A stretch of 64,000 nt of DNA from Liolophura sinensis (lineage: Eukaryota > Mollusca > Polyplacophora > Chitonida > Chitonidae): assembly GCF_032854445.1 (NCBI RefSeq), contig NC_088298.1, forward strand, positions 6,561,504 through 6,625,503, in the 5' to 3' direction. Positions 1-12,137 of this stretch are shown here, one piece after another (the first letter of the stretch is position 1; each line of letters opens with the position of its first letter). The position numbers and the translations under genes are program-made. The notes under the pieces were generated by a model. The model ran no database searches. It saw only the letters and a program-made list of their open reading frames with translations, and had not been told where the DNA came from.

Positions 1-1717
1 GTCGTTGTATCTTTTTCACGTATGATATGCTTTAAGAGAATGACATGTAAGTCACACTTAACTTCAAATTCAAACAGTTTGCTGTGTTAAAATTTGTGAC
101 AATATTTATATACCTTGTTGGAAGTCATATTTCAGTTCCGGTACCGGTATTAAAAGATTGCTCTAAGACGTTTTGACAGAAATAAAAACTAGGCTTTCAA
201 TTCCAAATCCAAGTTTTTTACTTTGCAAATAAATACAAGTATAACTTGGGTTTAGCCTGCTGTTTTCTTGATTTGCACGCAGACTCAAAATGCTTACAAT
301 TAAGTAGGCCTACCATAAGACGTACCGGGTTAGTTTGTGTAACGTTGTCTCCATGTTTATTTCATTGGCCTACAATTTGTCAAGAAGACACAAACGAGTG
401 TAAACAGTCATGGCGGTTCGAATTTGTCTCGATCACGGCTTGTCTAGATAATATAAATGTATGTATATGTACATATTCGCCTAATTATCCGTGTCAACAG
501 TGTATGAAATCGTGACAAGTTGACAGAAACAGCGCGGAGTTTATTGTTAATGATGTATAAACATAGCCCTGTAGACTGCTGTAGCATCACCGTCTTCTCT
601 TACACACCATACAGGCCTACCTGCTGAAGTTTTGTACCGGCACGAAAATCAGGGAATATAGCCTAACAGTCTGAACTATTTGGAATGTTTTTCACACGAT
701 GCCCTTCGAATGTTTACACAATCATGTCACCTCAATTCATTACCCCACGGTAGGCTAAATCTGAAATTAACATGAGATGATTTGAAGTTCCTGAATTCCG
801 CTACCATTATGTGCGTATAATAACCATGTATGTTTAGCACGCCACATCCGCACTTAAAATGAATTTAAAAAATAAACAAGCTGCAACACTAATCGTTTGT
901 AATCCTTGTAAAATTTACAATTATTATTTTTTATGTAATATTTAATATCCGGATTGTTTTGCCCCGTCTATGCATTTTAATGAACCTGGGAGAGTCACAG
1001 GACAGACCGGTCCGCCGTCTGAGGGCAGTGTGCAATGCGCGCCATTTCTTGTACAGAGAAACTTGACAGAGTTCCCTCCCTTGGTTGAAAATCGGTTTGG
1101 AGTTACCCTTCTTGTTGGTGGTGAAAACGGAAGGTGAAGTTGAAAGTCAGTTTCAGTGTCTTTCTTATCTGCTTTTATTTGCTATAAACTTACAATTTAA
1201 ATTGCAGTGTATGTATTTATGCACATTTATACCTGCATGATGAATTGTAGGAGTGGCTATATGTGATGGAAATCTTTTGATCACAAGAGTCATCGCATCT
1301 TGAACCATAACGAACCAACAACAACAGGAAGTAGACTCGCGCTTGTATTCCGATTGGCATTTATTTTCATCGTTGATTATCGGTATACCCAAGGCGTCAA
1401 CATGGTGAATTCTAAGTAGGAGATGATCGGTGTATGCCATCAGCAAAGTATACACCAAAGCGAACGCAATGAAATCTTGAGCCTCACAGTTTGGAAATTC
1501 AATGTCCTAGGGCCGAGTTTCACATAGATGTCACATACAGGACAGCAGTACAGTAATGGTGATGTTGCAAAATATCGTACGACAAATGAACGATAATAAA
1601 AGAATGTTGTTCGCCGGCTTTGTGAAACAGGTCCCAAGTGTTCGATTTAATTTAAGACATTAGTTTATTGAAGTACATAACGATGCCCTTAAACAGGCCT
1701 ACATAATTACTAGTTCA
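1..1717. other. Upstream non-coding stretch, intron or 5' flank
   Basis: This is AT-rich DNA without LDLa, EGF or other recognisable coding motifs on either strand. A slightly GC-richer patch lies at about 985-1140. I cannot tell whether this is 5' flank or an intron, because the exon before 5228 was not found. Confidence 0.5.
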
Positions 1718-2004
1718 ATGCACAGGCGTTCGAAACTCGAGTAAACCCAACCTATGCCATATACCAGCCTCCTGCATATATAAGAAGTAAAGGTATGAAA
1801 CGACTTTCGGCCGGCACCACCCATTGTCACCAAAATTCAAGAAATCAGTGGTATTTTTTCTCGGTGTCATGTGCCCATCTTGCTTAGATTAGAAAGTTAT
1901 CTCTGTTGGGGTTATCTCCCTTTACGAGAAAAATTACCACTGATTTCTTGAATTTTGGTGACAATGGGTGGTGCCGGCCGAAAGACGTTTCATACTAAAT
2001 AAAT

Positions 2005-2067
<63 letters not shown>

Positions 2068-2259
2068 CCTATAGGTTATCTCCTTGTATGTGTGTGTGTG
2101 TATTTATTTAGTATGAAACGTCTTTCGGCCGGCACCACCCATTGTCACCAAAATTCAAGAAATCAGTGGTATTTTTTCTTGGTGTCATGCGCCATCTTGC
2201 TTAGATTAGAAAATTATCTCTGTTGGGGTTATCTCCCTTTACAAGGGAGATACCTATAG

Positions 2260-2315
<56 letters not shown>

Positions 2316-2640
2316 ATTTATTTAGTAAAGTAAGATGGCGCGTGGACGCAACCATTGTCTTATGAGGTCAGGTAGCACATACGAATGCCACTGGACAAAA
2401 CACCACTGATTTGAAAAATTAATGGTGGATTTGAGAAGATAATAGCCCCAGGTATGGAAAGGAGTGGAAAAGTTGAAGATTGAAGGCTTTATTTCTTGAA
2501 TGTCCAGAGACATTAGGTGGTGCCGGCCCGAAAGTCGTTTCATACTTTTACTTCTTATACATGTATGGTACAGTATGTAGGAGGCTGGTATATGGTATGT
2601 ATAGGGTTTACGGACTGGTTTCGAGCGCCTGTGCTCAAAG
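1718..2640. mobile_element. Foldback (inverted-repeat) element of about 920 bp
   Basis: The outer arms 1718-1810 and about 2523-2640 are imperfect reverse complements. They share gtatgaaacgactttcggcc, the ataccagcctcctgca block and a cgcctgtgca edge. A second, inner hairpin has arms 1794-1862 and 1929-1997 joined by a loop of about 66 bp, and another copy of that half starts at 2112. Two TA runs (about 2018-2060 and 2264-2312) sit between the parts. It looks like a non-coding foldback or MITE-like transposon that re-inserted into itself; no transposase is seen. Confidence 0.7.
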
Positions 2641-3773
2641 GTTCCCAGATTTTTTTGTCCATCCATATAGATCACTCAAAAACCAATTTCAGACTAATGC
2701 ATTCTGTCTAAAAATCTTTAGCCTTAGCAGTTTCTTTAGGTGTTGGAGACAAAGCTTAACCATCAAATATGTCTTCATCAAATAAGTGCTTCAGCTTTTT
2801 TAGACTTTGAGACTAGTTACAGTGGTTTTATATGAGAAGGCCAGTTTTGTTGGTCAGAAAATTAACATGCCTGGAAATCTGATGCAGAACAAGAGCTGTG
2901 TCCTGCACTAAATAGTATTTTGATGGGCAAACTTTCAGTACAGAACAAAACTCCATTTGTAACAAACATTGTAGCATTCATTTTTAGAAACATGGATAAC
3001 AGGAAAATTTGCCAGTTATGTTTCCTTATAACTGAAAATTTTTTTCCAGACTTGATTAATAATTTTCACCAAAATTTGTTCATCAGTTTTTTGTCGAGCC
3101 TTTATCAACTAGTTCCTGTGTAAGGGAGAGTTAATCGGGTCATGCAAATAAGTGAATGTTAAAAAAAACAAAGAGGCTGTTTTGTGAACTGTTTGTAGAA
3201 TGAGTTGTTCACGTAATGAGGTGACATTTACATTGTCGTGGATTAGAGACATGTATAGTCAGTGGAGGCCAGGCAGATAGCATATGTTCGTTTAACATTA
3301 ACTGTGTAGGCCTCCATGTAGGATAAACATCGTCTTTGTAAGCCAATATGAAGTACTGTAAAATCGTCAAAGCCTCCAAAGCACCATTTTTCAGTACAAT
3401 TTATTATTAAATTTATTCATGATGAATAAATGATGGTGAATTGATTTGTTTGTGTTTATACTAAAACTTCAGACTGTTGCAGATTATTTCTTTACAGCCC
3501 ATTATTCTCTCAGAATGTTTCAAAATATTGATTACAGAGGTGGTTTAGAAGGCTAAAAATTGGGGTAATGGAGCTGAGATAAAAGTGTTTTTACGGGCAG
3601 TCGAGAATAGTAAGTCACTAGTCAGTAGTTTTTAGCCTTTGGCTTGTCCATGGTTTGCCTGCCAGCTTTACAATTGTAGTGCAGTACGATACAAATTATT
3701 CTGGTGTTATGTTAGTGTATGTGTGTACTATACGTGTAGCCAGATGGCTTGAAACACTACACCTAGTGTATTT

Positions 3774-3821
3774 GTGTACTGTAGATGTAGCCAGATGGCT
3801 GAAACGCTACACCTACAGTAC
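3774..3821. repeat. Short inverted repeat (hairpin)
   Basis: Arms tgtactgtagatgtagc and gctacacctacagtaca pair with one mismatch around a 14-bp loop. A related diverged half-copy sits just upstream at about 3720-3770. Confidence 0.7.
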
Positions 3822-4007
3822 ACACATACACTGTAGGTACACGTAGCTGTTGCTCAGCATGTACATATATCACATTCCTCTAATTCTGTTGTATGCTTTT
3901 CCAGGTGTTTCTTCCTGTGTCATATATATATAACACTGGACTGCTTTACTTTATCTGAAGGAAAGATTTTGTTTATATTATTATTACATGTATATTAAAT
4001 GTGCCAG

Positions 4008-4062
4008 TGGTGAGCTAGTGGCAAGTGGTGAGCTAGTGGCAAGTGGTGAGCTAGTGGCAAAT
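4008..4062. repeat. Short tandem repeat, about 17 bp x 3
   Basis: Three copies of gtggtgagctagtggcaa, essentially identical, lie just before a second array. Confidence 0.85.
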
Positions 4063-4067
4063 GCTAT

Positions 4068-4282
4068 ATGCGAGGATACCTTGGGAATTGTAACTTATTG
4101 CAATTAGCGAGGATACCTTGGGAATTGTAACTAATTACAGTTAGCGAGGATACCTTGGGAATTGTAACTAATTACAGTTAGCGAGGATACCTTGGGAATT
4201 GTAACTAATTACAATTAGCGAGGATACGTTGGGAATTGTAACTAATTACAGTTAGCGAGGATACCTTGGGAATTGTAAGTAA
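4068..4282. repeat. Minisatellite, 37 bp x 6
   Basis: Units begin gcgaggataccttgggaatt and continue with gtaactaattacagtta. Six copies differ at a few positions. Confidence 0.92.
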
Positions 4283-4929
4283 TTCTACAACAGAGGGCAT
4301 TTTTTAACCGTATGGCTAGTGCAGGGATGGAGTATTGCAAGCACTGTCAAACAGAGTTTGCCTCTGAAGTCTGCCATGAATACACCAGCTCCGGAGTAAA
4401 ATTGGAAGTTTTAAAAAGTAGATAAAAAAGTATCTAGATTCAATATTTCAAGAGTATAAGACAAACTTTTCAAAGTGTTGAGCAACTGTTTATATGAGTT
4501 ATAGTCGAGGACAGTTTTGATGTATATGTACATATATACTGTACATTTGATAAGAGGGAATTATTGTCCTGCATTGAAGTATCGAATCAGTGTTGAGAAG
4601 ATTGGAACCATATCCTGGCTGGTCTTGTTGGAATCAGTTTATGAAATAAATTGAAATAAATTAATGTCGTGAAAGTAAGATTGTATTTTAGGGGACATGT
4701 CACTGTATTTGTGTTAATACTTCATTTGATTACATGACGCATTTGTTACTGGGTTTCTATGTCACTTGTGGTTCTACTACGCTGTCAGTCCACCCCAGGA
4801 ATAAATTAATTGAACATCACAAAGATCTCTTAAATGGCACTGTAAGGTGAATAAAGTAAAAATTGTCACCTAAAAAATGCTACACTTTAGGTAAAATACC
4901 GTATGTACATGTATGTACGCTTGGATTTT

Positions 4930-5165
4930 TGCAGTGTAATTAATAATTTTTCAGTCACATGACCACGAGGAGTCATTAGATGTGTACACGTAACGTGTCT
5001 CGTGGCAGGGCGAGTTCACAGGGCTGAAGTGCTGCCGCCACTGAAATACCATGCCAAAGACACCAGACACACATATTAGCACCAAGAAAGGCAGTCTCTA
5101 GTATCATTTTGGTAATCGACAGGGTTAGATTCCAGGTGTCTTGACTTTAAGGCGAACACTCTATT
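4930..5165 (-). mobile_element. Diverged V-type SINE relic
   Basis: The order of motifs (agtcacatgaccacgaggagtc, tgtacacgtaacgtg, a block ending ttgactttaaggcgaacac) parallels the better-preserved element at 31668-31975. It ends about 60 bp before exon 1. Confidence 0.5.
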
Positions 5166-5227
5166 AAACAATTAAGCTATTGAAGTTGTCAGCGAAATAC
5201 AGAAATCATGTTGTTGTTGTGTTTCAG

Positions 5228-5347
5228 GCTGCAGCCCGTGCGATCAGTTCCAGTTCCAGTGCACAGACTGCCGCTGTATTCCCGAGGGTTGGCGCTGTGA
5301 CCATGAGCATGACTGTGTGGACGGATCTGACGAACCCACCAACTGCA
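5228..5347 (+). CDS. LRP2: Exon 1 (visible): LDLa repeat of cluster I
   Basis: This exon encodes one LDL-receptor class A module, which binds ligand and calcium. The acceptor is gtgtttcag and the donor gtacgt; both introns are phase 1, so at least one coding exon lies upstream. It reads [14 protein letters not shown] then VDGSDE, the acidic calcium cage. The module has eight cysteines instead of six: an extra one at the start (CSPC) and one in TDCRC, which could form an additional disulfide. Confidence 0.93.
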
Positions 5348-5529
5348 GTACGTCAGCAGTAATCGGTCACATTAGGCCGCACCTATTTAAATTGTTGTTT
5401 ATGAGCAGAATGAATCTTTTTCACTCTGAGAAGGGTAGAATTGTGCCTTGGGTTTTCGTGGTATTAACACTTTGAGCACCAGAGTAGGGGTGATGACTTA
5501 AAAAGTAAAAATAATTGCTGAACATACTA

Positions 5530-5725
5530 TACTGTAATTCTCCAACCTTTTTGCATGTTTGCAAAGTGTTTATTCAAGGGTATTCTGAAGGCATTTTTCT
5601 GTGTTAAGGTATAAAGTTATACGTTTGATGAAGCCTTGTAACTGGCCAACCCAAATGGTGTAGTTTTGTCTTCAAAATTAACTTAAAAATGTGCATAAAT
5701 TGCACTGAAAGTTTGAACTGTAACA
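5530..5725 (+). mobile_element. Interspersed repeat family E, copy 1
   Basis: This copy starts at ctgtaattctccaacc and runs through gcatgtttgc, attctgaaggcatt and gtgcataaattgcactgaa. It matches 12775-12960 over its length, and parts of 31410-31535 and 57650-57780 in the other orientation. It has no coding capacity. Confidence 0.65.
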
Positions 5726-6129
5726 TTAGCAGAATGCTCACTTGAACCTGAAATCGGATTCACTTTGATGATCAGCATAAGGGAATAGACCTGAGTCCAT
5801 TTCTGCAAAGCTTTCACAATGCTGCCTCAAACACATTTACCATGGTGACGTACTGCTCTACTGCACATGTACATCATGTATGTTGTCATGGAAATTGCGC
5901 CAGTCACAGTTTGCGACTGCTTTGTAGAATGGGCCCGAGGTAGGCAGATGTCAGTACATGTAGATGTCTGTATATTGTGACTGGATAGACTGGAGTGTCA
6001 TGTCTGGTGTCTTCTGCATGGCCCTCCAGTGAGTTGGCACTATAGTGGCAACAGTGGCTCTGACATTAGAGCATGCTCAACCTGTATATGTAGGTTAGTT
6101 CAGAGTGCGTTACCAGGATACATTCCTAC

Positions 6130-6692
6130 CCTGTCAAGGAATACTGACACTAGACATGACTTCCCATCCTGTCAGGGAATACTGACACCAGGCATGGCTT
6201 CCCACCCAGTAAATGAATACGGACAACAGGCATGACTTCCCACCCAGTCAAGGAATACTGACACTAGACATTGACTTCCCACCCTGTCAAGGAATACTGA
6301 CACCAGACATTGACTTCCTACCCTGTCAAGGAATACTGACACCAGACATGACTTCCCACCCTGTCAAGGAATACTGACACTAGACATTGACTTCCCACCC
6401 TGTCAAGGAATACTGACACCAGACATTGACTTCTCACCCAGTCAAGGAATACTGACACCAGACATGACTTCCCACCCTGTCAAGGAATACTGACACCAGA
6501 CATTGACTTCTCACCCAGTCAAGGAATGCTGACACCAGACATGACTTCCCACCCTGTCAATTAATACTTACACCAGGCATGACTTCCCACCCTGTCAAGG
6601 AATACTGACACCAGACATGGCTTCCCACCCTGTCAAGGAATACTGACACCAGACATGACTCCCCACCCTGTCTAGGAATTCTGACACCAGAC
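6130..6692. repeat. Minisatellite, 37-39 bp x about 15
   Basis: The unit is caaggaatactgacaccaga followed by catgacttcccaccctgt. A catga/cattga difference makes the two unit lengths. Open frames over it are by-products. Confidence 0.92.
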
Positions 6693-7870
6693 ATAGTTCG
6701 TAAAAAGTTAGAACACCACTTGTCTTCCACCGATGTGATGTGCATATGTGTCGGTCACATCTGGGTAAGTTTGTCTGTAAATTGCCCAAGATCTGTTGTT
6801 TAAACTGGGCACTCTGGTTTCCACCACCCAATGAAAATGACTATCATTGTATAAGTTAAAAATTTTGAAGTATGACATTTAAGTAACAATCAAGCTAATA
6901 AATAAAAGTCATTCTAACGTCTCGGCCAGTGCACATTTTGCGGTTTGGCGCTTTTAGAATGGCAGGGTGCAATAGAATTCACAGATGAACATTCACAGCA
7001 GCGAGCCTGACTGCTCCAGAAATTCATTCAGCATACCTCCACATGTCTGTAAATACTGGAAGATAATTAACATTGCTTACCAGCCGGATCTCTGATGTTA
7101 GACGTTAAAGGTTAGAGTTCAAATCCGGGCAATGTCACCTGGGTTTTGTTGACATACCATAGTTCCACAGCTGTGTTTGACTCATTCCTGAGGCAGAGTG
7201 ACCTGTGTTTTAGTGAAGACTCGACATGTCCTGTCTTTTGTAAGGGCCTTTGTCCCTGAATGTAACACGGCTCCTGCAGTGGTAAAGAACCGTAAAGTTT
7301 CTATCAATTGTAATTCGGATGCAAGCCTGGTGTAAAAGTGTTTGAGACTAATTCTTTCACCAGCAGCCCTCAACACTTTTCATCAGCTCACACCCCCTAC
7401 CAATAATAACACACCCCCATTCACCGAATGATTTGAAAGAGTTAAAGGTGTGATATAAAGTCCACTGTTACGTGTCTTTGATAGTGTGGATGGAGAGCAG
7501 ATAATAAGGCAATGAAAATAAAAGAAAAAAACAGTATGCACGAGAACATTATACATACTGTCAGTCTCAAGCAAGAAATAAAACAACTCAGCATATGCTT
7601 TAAAAAACATGGTTAAATAAAAAAAATATATGGACACTTATGTTAGGAGAGTAAAACCTAGTTTAATTGGCTACATTTAACAGTCAATTAAACTTTTGTA
7701 TGTGTATTAGTTAACAGATTATCTCCCCCGCTTTGTGATTATTTTTTTTTTTTAATTTTTACATTGGCGGGAATATTTTCTTTTTGCCTTGTCGACTATC
7801 TACTCAGAGGAACCAAACTGATGCATTCTCTTGTGTACATCTATGATAAATGTTAAGCTCCAATAAGTTG

Positions 7871-8094
7871 CTCTAAATGACCCAAAATTTTGTCCACAAA
7901 AGTGTATTTTGAAAACCAAATAAATGTCACAAAATATTAATTTTGGTGCTGAAAGTTACAATTTTCAGTAGAATGTCATCCCATATTCCAAGCAAACCTC
8001 AAAAACACCCTTCTAAAATCAACAGAGTTCTCAGAATAAAAGAAAAAAAAATGGGCAAGTTAGTCACGGACGAAATTTATTGTCATTTAGGGTA
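7871..8094 (+). mobile_element. MITE family C, copy 1
   Basis: This is a 224-bp element with inverted ends (ctctaaatgacccaaaattt at the left, cgaaatttattgtcatttag at the right). It is about 80% alike by eye to 27654-27875 throughout, and has no open frame. Confidence 0.75.
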
Positions 8095-8483
8095 GGTAAC
8101 CAAAACAGCCACATGAGAAACACACTACACACTTGGTTTGGCCTCACAAAATTAGAGATCAGGCAAATGAGCGTCATGAATATTGTGGACATACATAAAA
8201 TGTCAACTGGTACATTCTACATGCATGGCATGTAGCAGCTTCCTGGACTGAAGGAAGTTCATAGGTCTGCCAAGTGTTACACAGAAAAAGTCAAAGGGCC
8301 TCATTTGGTGACGTTTTTTAGGGCAGCTATTAGTGTTCTGAGAATTCATTAACCTTACATTTTATCACAGGATATGTACATGACCTTGGCCTGGAAAATC
8401 AGGAGGTTTTGGAGTTGAGTGTGAAGAAACCTTGATATTGTAACTGAGCCTTCAGAATCAGCCTAAGCTACTGTCCATAATAT

Positions 8484-9180
8484 GTAGACATTCTTTAAGG
8501 GAAATCTTGTTTGTAGACATTCTTTTAGGGAAATCTTGTTTGTAGACATTCTTTGAGGGAAATCTTGTTTGTAGACATTCTTTGAGGGAAATCTTGCTTG
8601 TAGACATTCCCTTAAGGAAATCTTGTTTGTAGACATTCCCTTAGGGAAATCTTGTTTGTAGACATTCCCTTAGGGAAATCTTGTTCGTAGACATTCTCTT
8701 AGCGAAATCTTGTTCGTAGACATTCTCTTAGGGAAATCTTGTTTGTAGACATTCCCTTAGGGAAATCTTGTTTGTAGGCACTCTCTTAGGGAAATCTTGT
8801 TTGTAGAAATTCTTTTAGGGAAATCTTGTTCGTAGACATTCTCTTAGGGAAATCTTGTTTGTAGACATTCTCTTAGGGAAATCTTGTTTGTAGAAATTCT
8901 TTGAGGGAAATCTTGTTTGTAGACATTCTCTTAGGGAAGTCTTGTTCGTAGACATTCTTTTAGGGAAATCTTGTTTGTAGACATTCTCTTAGGGAAATCT
9001 TGTTCGTAGACATTCTCTTAGGGAAATCTTGTTTGTAGACATTCTCTTAGGGAAATCTTGTTCGTAGACATTCTCTTAGGGAAATCATGTTTGTAGACAT
9101 TCCCTTAGGGAAGTCTTGTTCGTAGACATTCTTTTAGGGAAATCTTGTTTGTAGACATTCCCTTAGGAAAATCTTGTTTG
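8484..9180. repeat. Minisatellite, 29 bp x about 24
   Basis: The unit is tgtagacattctcttaggga followed by aatcttgtt, with alternating cttttag, cccttag and ctcttag variants and tgtag/cgtag starts. Confidence 0.95.
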
Positions 9181-9309
9181 CAACATCTTTGAATTTGCTT
9201 TATCACACACTACTATGTATGTGTGACTGGCTGAAGGGGTTTTGAGTTTTAACTCATCTGTCCTCAAAGGTAAATATAGTTGTACTGTATCATGTGACCT
9301 GTGCAAATC

Positions 9310-9700
9310 GCCATAGCAGGTTAATGAATTAGTTATTCAAATAACTAGCTGATCAATCAATAAATCAGTCAAATGATTTAACGCTTGGCGAATCTTCCAG
9401 ATTTAGTCCTGTAAGTCATTTTCAGTCATTCACATGATGTGGGCAACCAGTCAGAAAGCCAGCCTATTGATGGATAAATTGATGAGTCATCCAGGTAATT
9501 TGTCAATCAAGGTCAGTCCATAATCAATCAATCCAGCAGTCAGTCAAGCCATCCCTGAATCAGTCAGTGATTGAACTAATCAGTCGGTCAATGAACGGTC
9601 TACAATGTAATTAATCTGTCACCCAATCAATCGGTCCATACAGTCAGGCAATTAACCAACGAATGAGTCGTTATCAATTAGTGAATAAATCAGTATTGTC
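9310..9700. repeat. Degenerate simple sequence rich in tcaatcagtca
   Basis: This 390-bp stretch has many loose copies of aatca, cagtca and tcaatc without a fixed period. It directly precedes the exon 2 acceptor. Confidence 0.6.
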
Positions 9701-9711
9701 TGTATTTTCAG

Positions 9712-9828
9712 CGGGTTCGTCTTGTTCTGCGTACCAGTTCCGCTGTACCAATGAGTTCTGTATCTCACAGAACTGGGTCTGTGACGGGACAGATGACTGT
9801 GGGGATGGATCTGATGAACTTGGCTGTG
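9712..9828 (+). CDS. LRP2: Exon 2: LDLa repeat of cluster I
   Basis: This is a canonical six-cysteine LDLa module of 39 codons with phase 1 borders (acceptor tgtattttcag, donor gtacgt). It shows [13 protein letters not shown] and the complete cage GDGSDE. The preceding 4.4-kb intron holds two large minisatellites. Confidence 0.95.
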
Positions 9829-9924
9829 GTACGTAAGAAAACAAGATGATTTTGGCTCAAATTTTTGTCGTAAATTAATTGCTGCACTTCAGCATTTTTC
9901 TCATATACAATTCCTGATGTCATT

Positions 9925-10045
9925 ATGGTAAAAGCCCGGGGGAAACCCACGACCATCTGCAAGTGCGTTACTCACAGTGACCTCATTGGTGGAGGGCTCC
10001 TACGTCCTAGTACTGTGCTAGCCTGCTAACCCCTCAGCCACGGAC
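9925..10045 (-). mobile_element. SINE A fragment (head and middle)
   Basis: The antisense copy begins at gcccgggggaaacccacgac and includes acctcattggtggagg and gctaacccctcagccacgg, the reverse of the tRNA-like head seen in intact copies. Confidence 0.7.
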
Positions 10046-10144
10046 ACACATGAGACTATTTTGTGTGAAGCATTTTGAGCATCTTATTTAATAAATGCAT
10101 GAGGTATGGAGGAAGCAAACCTGTCCAAGATGAGAGGTAAAGAC

Positions 10145-10480
10145 AATTGTCTTCAGTGATCGTGATTTACATGGCACAGGTTCAATCCCGGCCTTTGGAC
10201 GTGGAGTTTGTATATTTCCTCAGTGTCACCGGCCGTGGAGCCATATGCACAATATATTGCCTGCTGCAGATCACTTGTCTTCCATCAGTATGGTGTAGAT
10301 ACCTGTACGTGACAAGAGGGGAAGATTGTCAGTAACTTACCAAGTATTTTGTTATTACATGTGCCTTGGGCACTCTGGTTTCCTCCTCCCATAAAACTGA
10401 CCAGTTTGTAGGAGTGAAAAATTAGTGAGTGTGTCATTAAATAGCATTCTAGTAAATAAATAGATAAATACATATATAAT
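10145..10480 (+). mobile_element. Interspersed tRNA-like repeat (family F)
   Basis: It contains caggttcaatcccggccttt (a B-box-like core), gtggagtttgtatattt, ggcactctggtttcctcc and an aaataaatagataaata tail. Matching blocks recur at 14320-14470, 33060-33150, 46055-46200, 49050-49290 and 60837-60915, so it is a dispersed element. Confidence 0.6.
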
Positions 10481-10535
10481 AAATAAATAAATAAACAACT
10501 GTATATATCTAACATTATGTGTGTGAATGTTTCAG

Positions 10536-10658
10536 GGTCGTACAGCTGTAAACCCCATGAGTGGGCGTGTCCGGGGATAGGAGACTGTATCCCCATAAAC
10601 AAGGTGTGTGACAGCACCCCGGACTGCAGCAATGGCCGCGACGAGGGCACAAGCTGCA
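10536..10658 (+). CDS. LRP2: Exon 3: last LDLa repeat of cluster I
   Basis: This six-cysteine LDLa module of 41 codons starts after gaatgtttcag and ends at a gtgagt donor, phase 1 on both sides. It reads HEWACPG, then CIPINKVCD. The usual D-x-S-D-E cage is altered to SNGRDE, so calcium coordination may be weaker. An EGF module follows in the next exon, which marks the end of cluster I. Confidence 0.94.
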
Positions 10659-11101
10659 GTGAGTAGACATTTTATTACTGTATCATATGATTATCTTCGA
10701 CCGATTACATATTCGACCATTGGCCGGCCACAAGTGAACAGGCCACATGCATTGTATATTCAGACAAATTTACCACGGTGTCATGCATAATTTGAAACTT
10801 CACTTCAAAAATATAATTTTATAATTATGTTCATATTATGATCATATGATGTACTTTATTTCACCTGTTTTTCCATAGAAATGCACTTCCAGGAGAAAAT
10901 CTAGGCCTAAATGATACTGTTGATGCTAACACTTTAAGTTTTTCTGATGAAAAATTAAACAAAAATTAACCAAACAATTTTAAAAGGCCCATTCAGGTGG
11001 CTAAACCAATCAGAAACCAGCAAAATGTGTCACTTGAAACATGCTAAACTGAAGATGAAATTCATACGCTAGTAACGACACTTGACAGACATTGTCTTCC
11101 A

Positions 11102-11173
11102 TGAATTGGCACCTGTTCTGTTGTGTGAATTGGCACCTGTTCTGTTGTGTGAATTGGCACCTGTTCTGTTGTG
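11102..11173. repeat. Tandem repeat, 24 bp x 3
   Basis: Three copies of gaattggcacctgttctgtt plus gtgt, about 50 bp upstream of exon 4. Confidence 0.9.
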
Positions 11174-11223
11174 AAGGATTGCCTGTTACTCTCTCCTGAA
11201 ATCGCACGTTTAATTGGTTATAG

Positions 11224-11343
11224 GTAGTTCATATTGCGGGGCTTTGTCATGTGACTATCGGTGTCAGCAAACCCCGACGGGAGGAATCTGCTACTGTGAA
11301 GCAGGGTACGCTGTTGACATGGCGGACAACAGGACTTGTGTGG
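11224..11343 (+). CDS. LRP2: Exon 4: EGF-like module
   Basis: This six-cysteine EGF module of 40 codons ([10 protein letters not shown] ... GGICYC ... RTC) is phase 1 on both sides, with acceptor ggttatag and donor gtgagg. Together with exon 5 it forms the EGF pair that precedes the first propeller in LRP1/LRP2 proteins. Confidence 0.93.
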
Positions 11344-11934
11344 GTGAGGCCAAACTGCATTTCTTCCATAATACATCTAGATTTATTTTAAAGTTTTGAC
11401 ATATATTGTGACATTGAGTGCATGGCATTAGCTCCAATAACTTGCCTCACATTTTCAAACGCCAGCTGAATGGAACTGGTTTTAGTGACATCCGCAGTTT
11501 TGTCACTCAGAATAGTTTTCTGGGAGGGTTATAAGGAAAGGTGGAAATATTTGAGGAAATAGTGGAAAGTAACTGAATGTACATGTGTGCAACAACAACA
11601 TTGTCAAAAATGTGGAGAACGTCTTCATTTGGGTTGAATCTCACGTTTTACTGAGTCAAATGATCGTTATTGGCTGATGTATATTTTAAATTTTATCCAA
11701 GTAAGCCAAGTGAATATGGAAATATTATGAAATGTGACTTTAAATAATGTTTTATGTGAGCTTGTTAGCTTGAGAATGAAAGAAATTTGTAAGGAAATTT
11801 ACCTTTTTTAATATTGATAAACCACAATGTTTTTGTTCAGTTTATTTGTTAGTTTCGATATAGCTAATGATTAGTTTTAGAGTTTGCGCACCCAACAGCT
11901 TGCATGTTCTAATAAGGGTGGGGTGTACATTGTA

Positions 11935-12065
11935 AATCTTCAACTTTTCAACCTCTGAACTACTTTTTCAAGTGAAATTTATGCAGTTATCATGAAAATG
12001 ATTGTAAAATAAAACTGTGCAAATTATTTCTCAACACCCCATAGCTCTCTCAGAATGTTTCGAAA
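11935..12065 (+). repeat. Interspersed family E-like fragment
   Basis: It contains tcttcaacttttcaacc, gtgcaaattatttctcaaca and cagaatgtttcg, blocks that recur at 3485-3560, 38070-38290 and 48060-48245. Confidence 0.45.
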
Positions 12066-12137
12066 AAACGTTCACAGAGGTGGGGGTACATGTATTAAAA
12101 TTGTATTCATTAGTATATGTAAGTGTTTGATTAACAG

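Noticed and set aside
246-515. Signal-peptide exon for the receptor
   Set aside because: The frame starts at a TTG, lacks a clear hydrophobic leader and has no phase 1 donor; the true first exon was not found in the window.
1000-1060. Promoter with short upstream frame at 1035
   Set aside because: A slightly GC-rich patch alone is not evidence of a promoter, and the first exon of the gene is not located.
4315-4430. Short frame with CKHC and CHE motifs as a zinc-finger exon
   Set aside because: Only 37 codons, spacing fits no known finger, and there are no splice signals joining it to anything.
8484-9180. CRISPR array
   Set aside because: The 29-bp repeats are directly adjacent without unique spacers, in an intron of an animal gene; it is a minisatellite.
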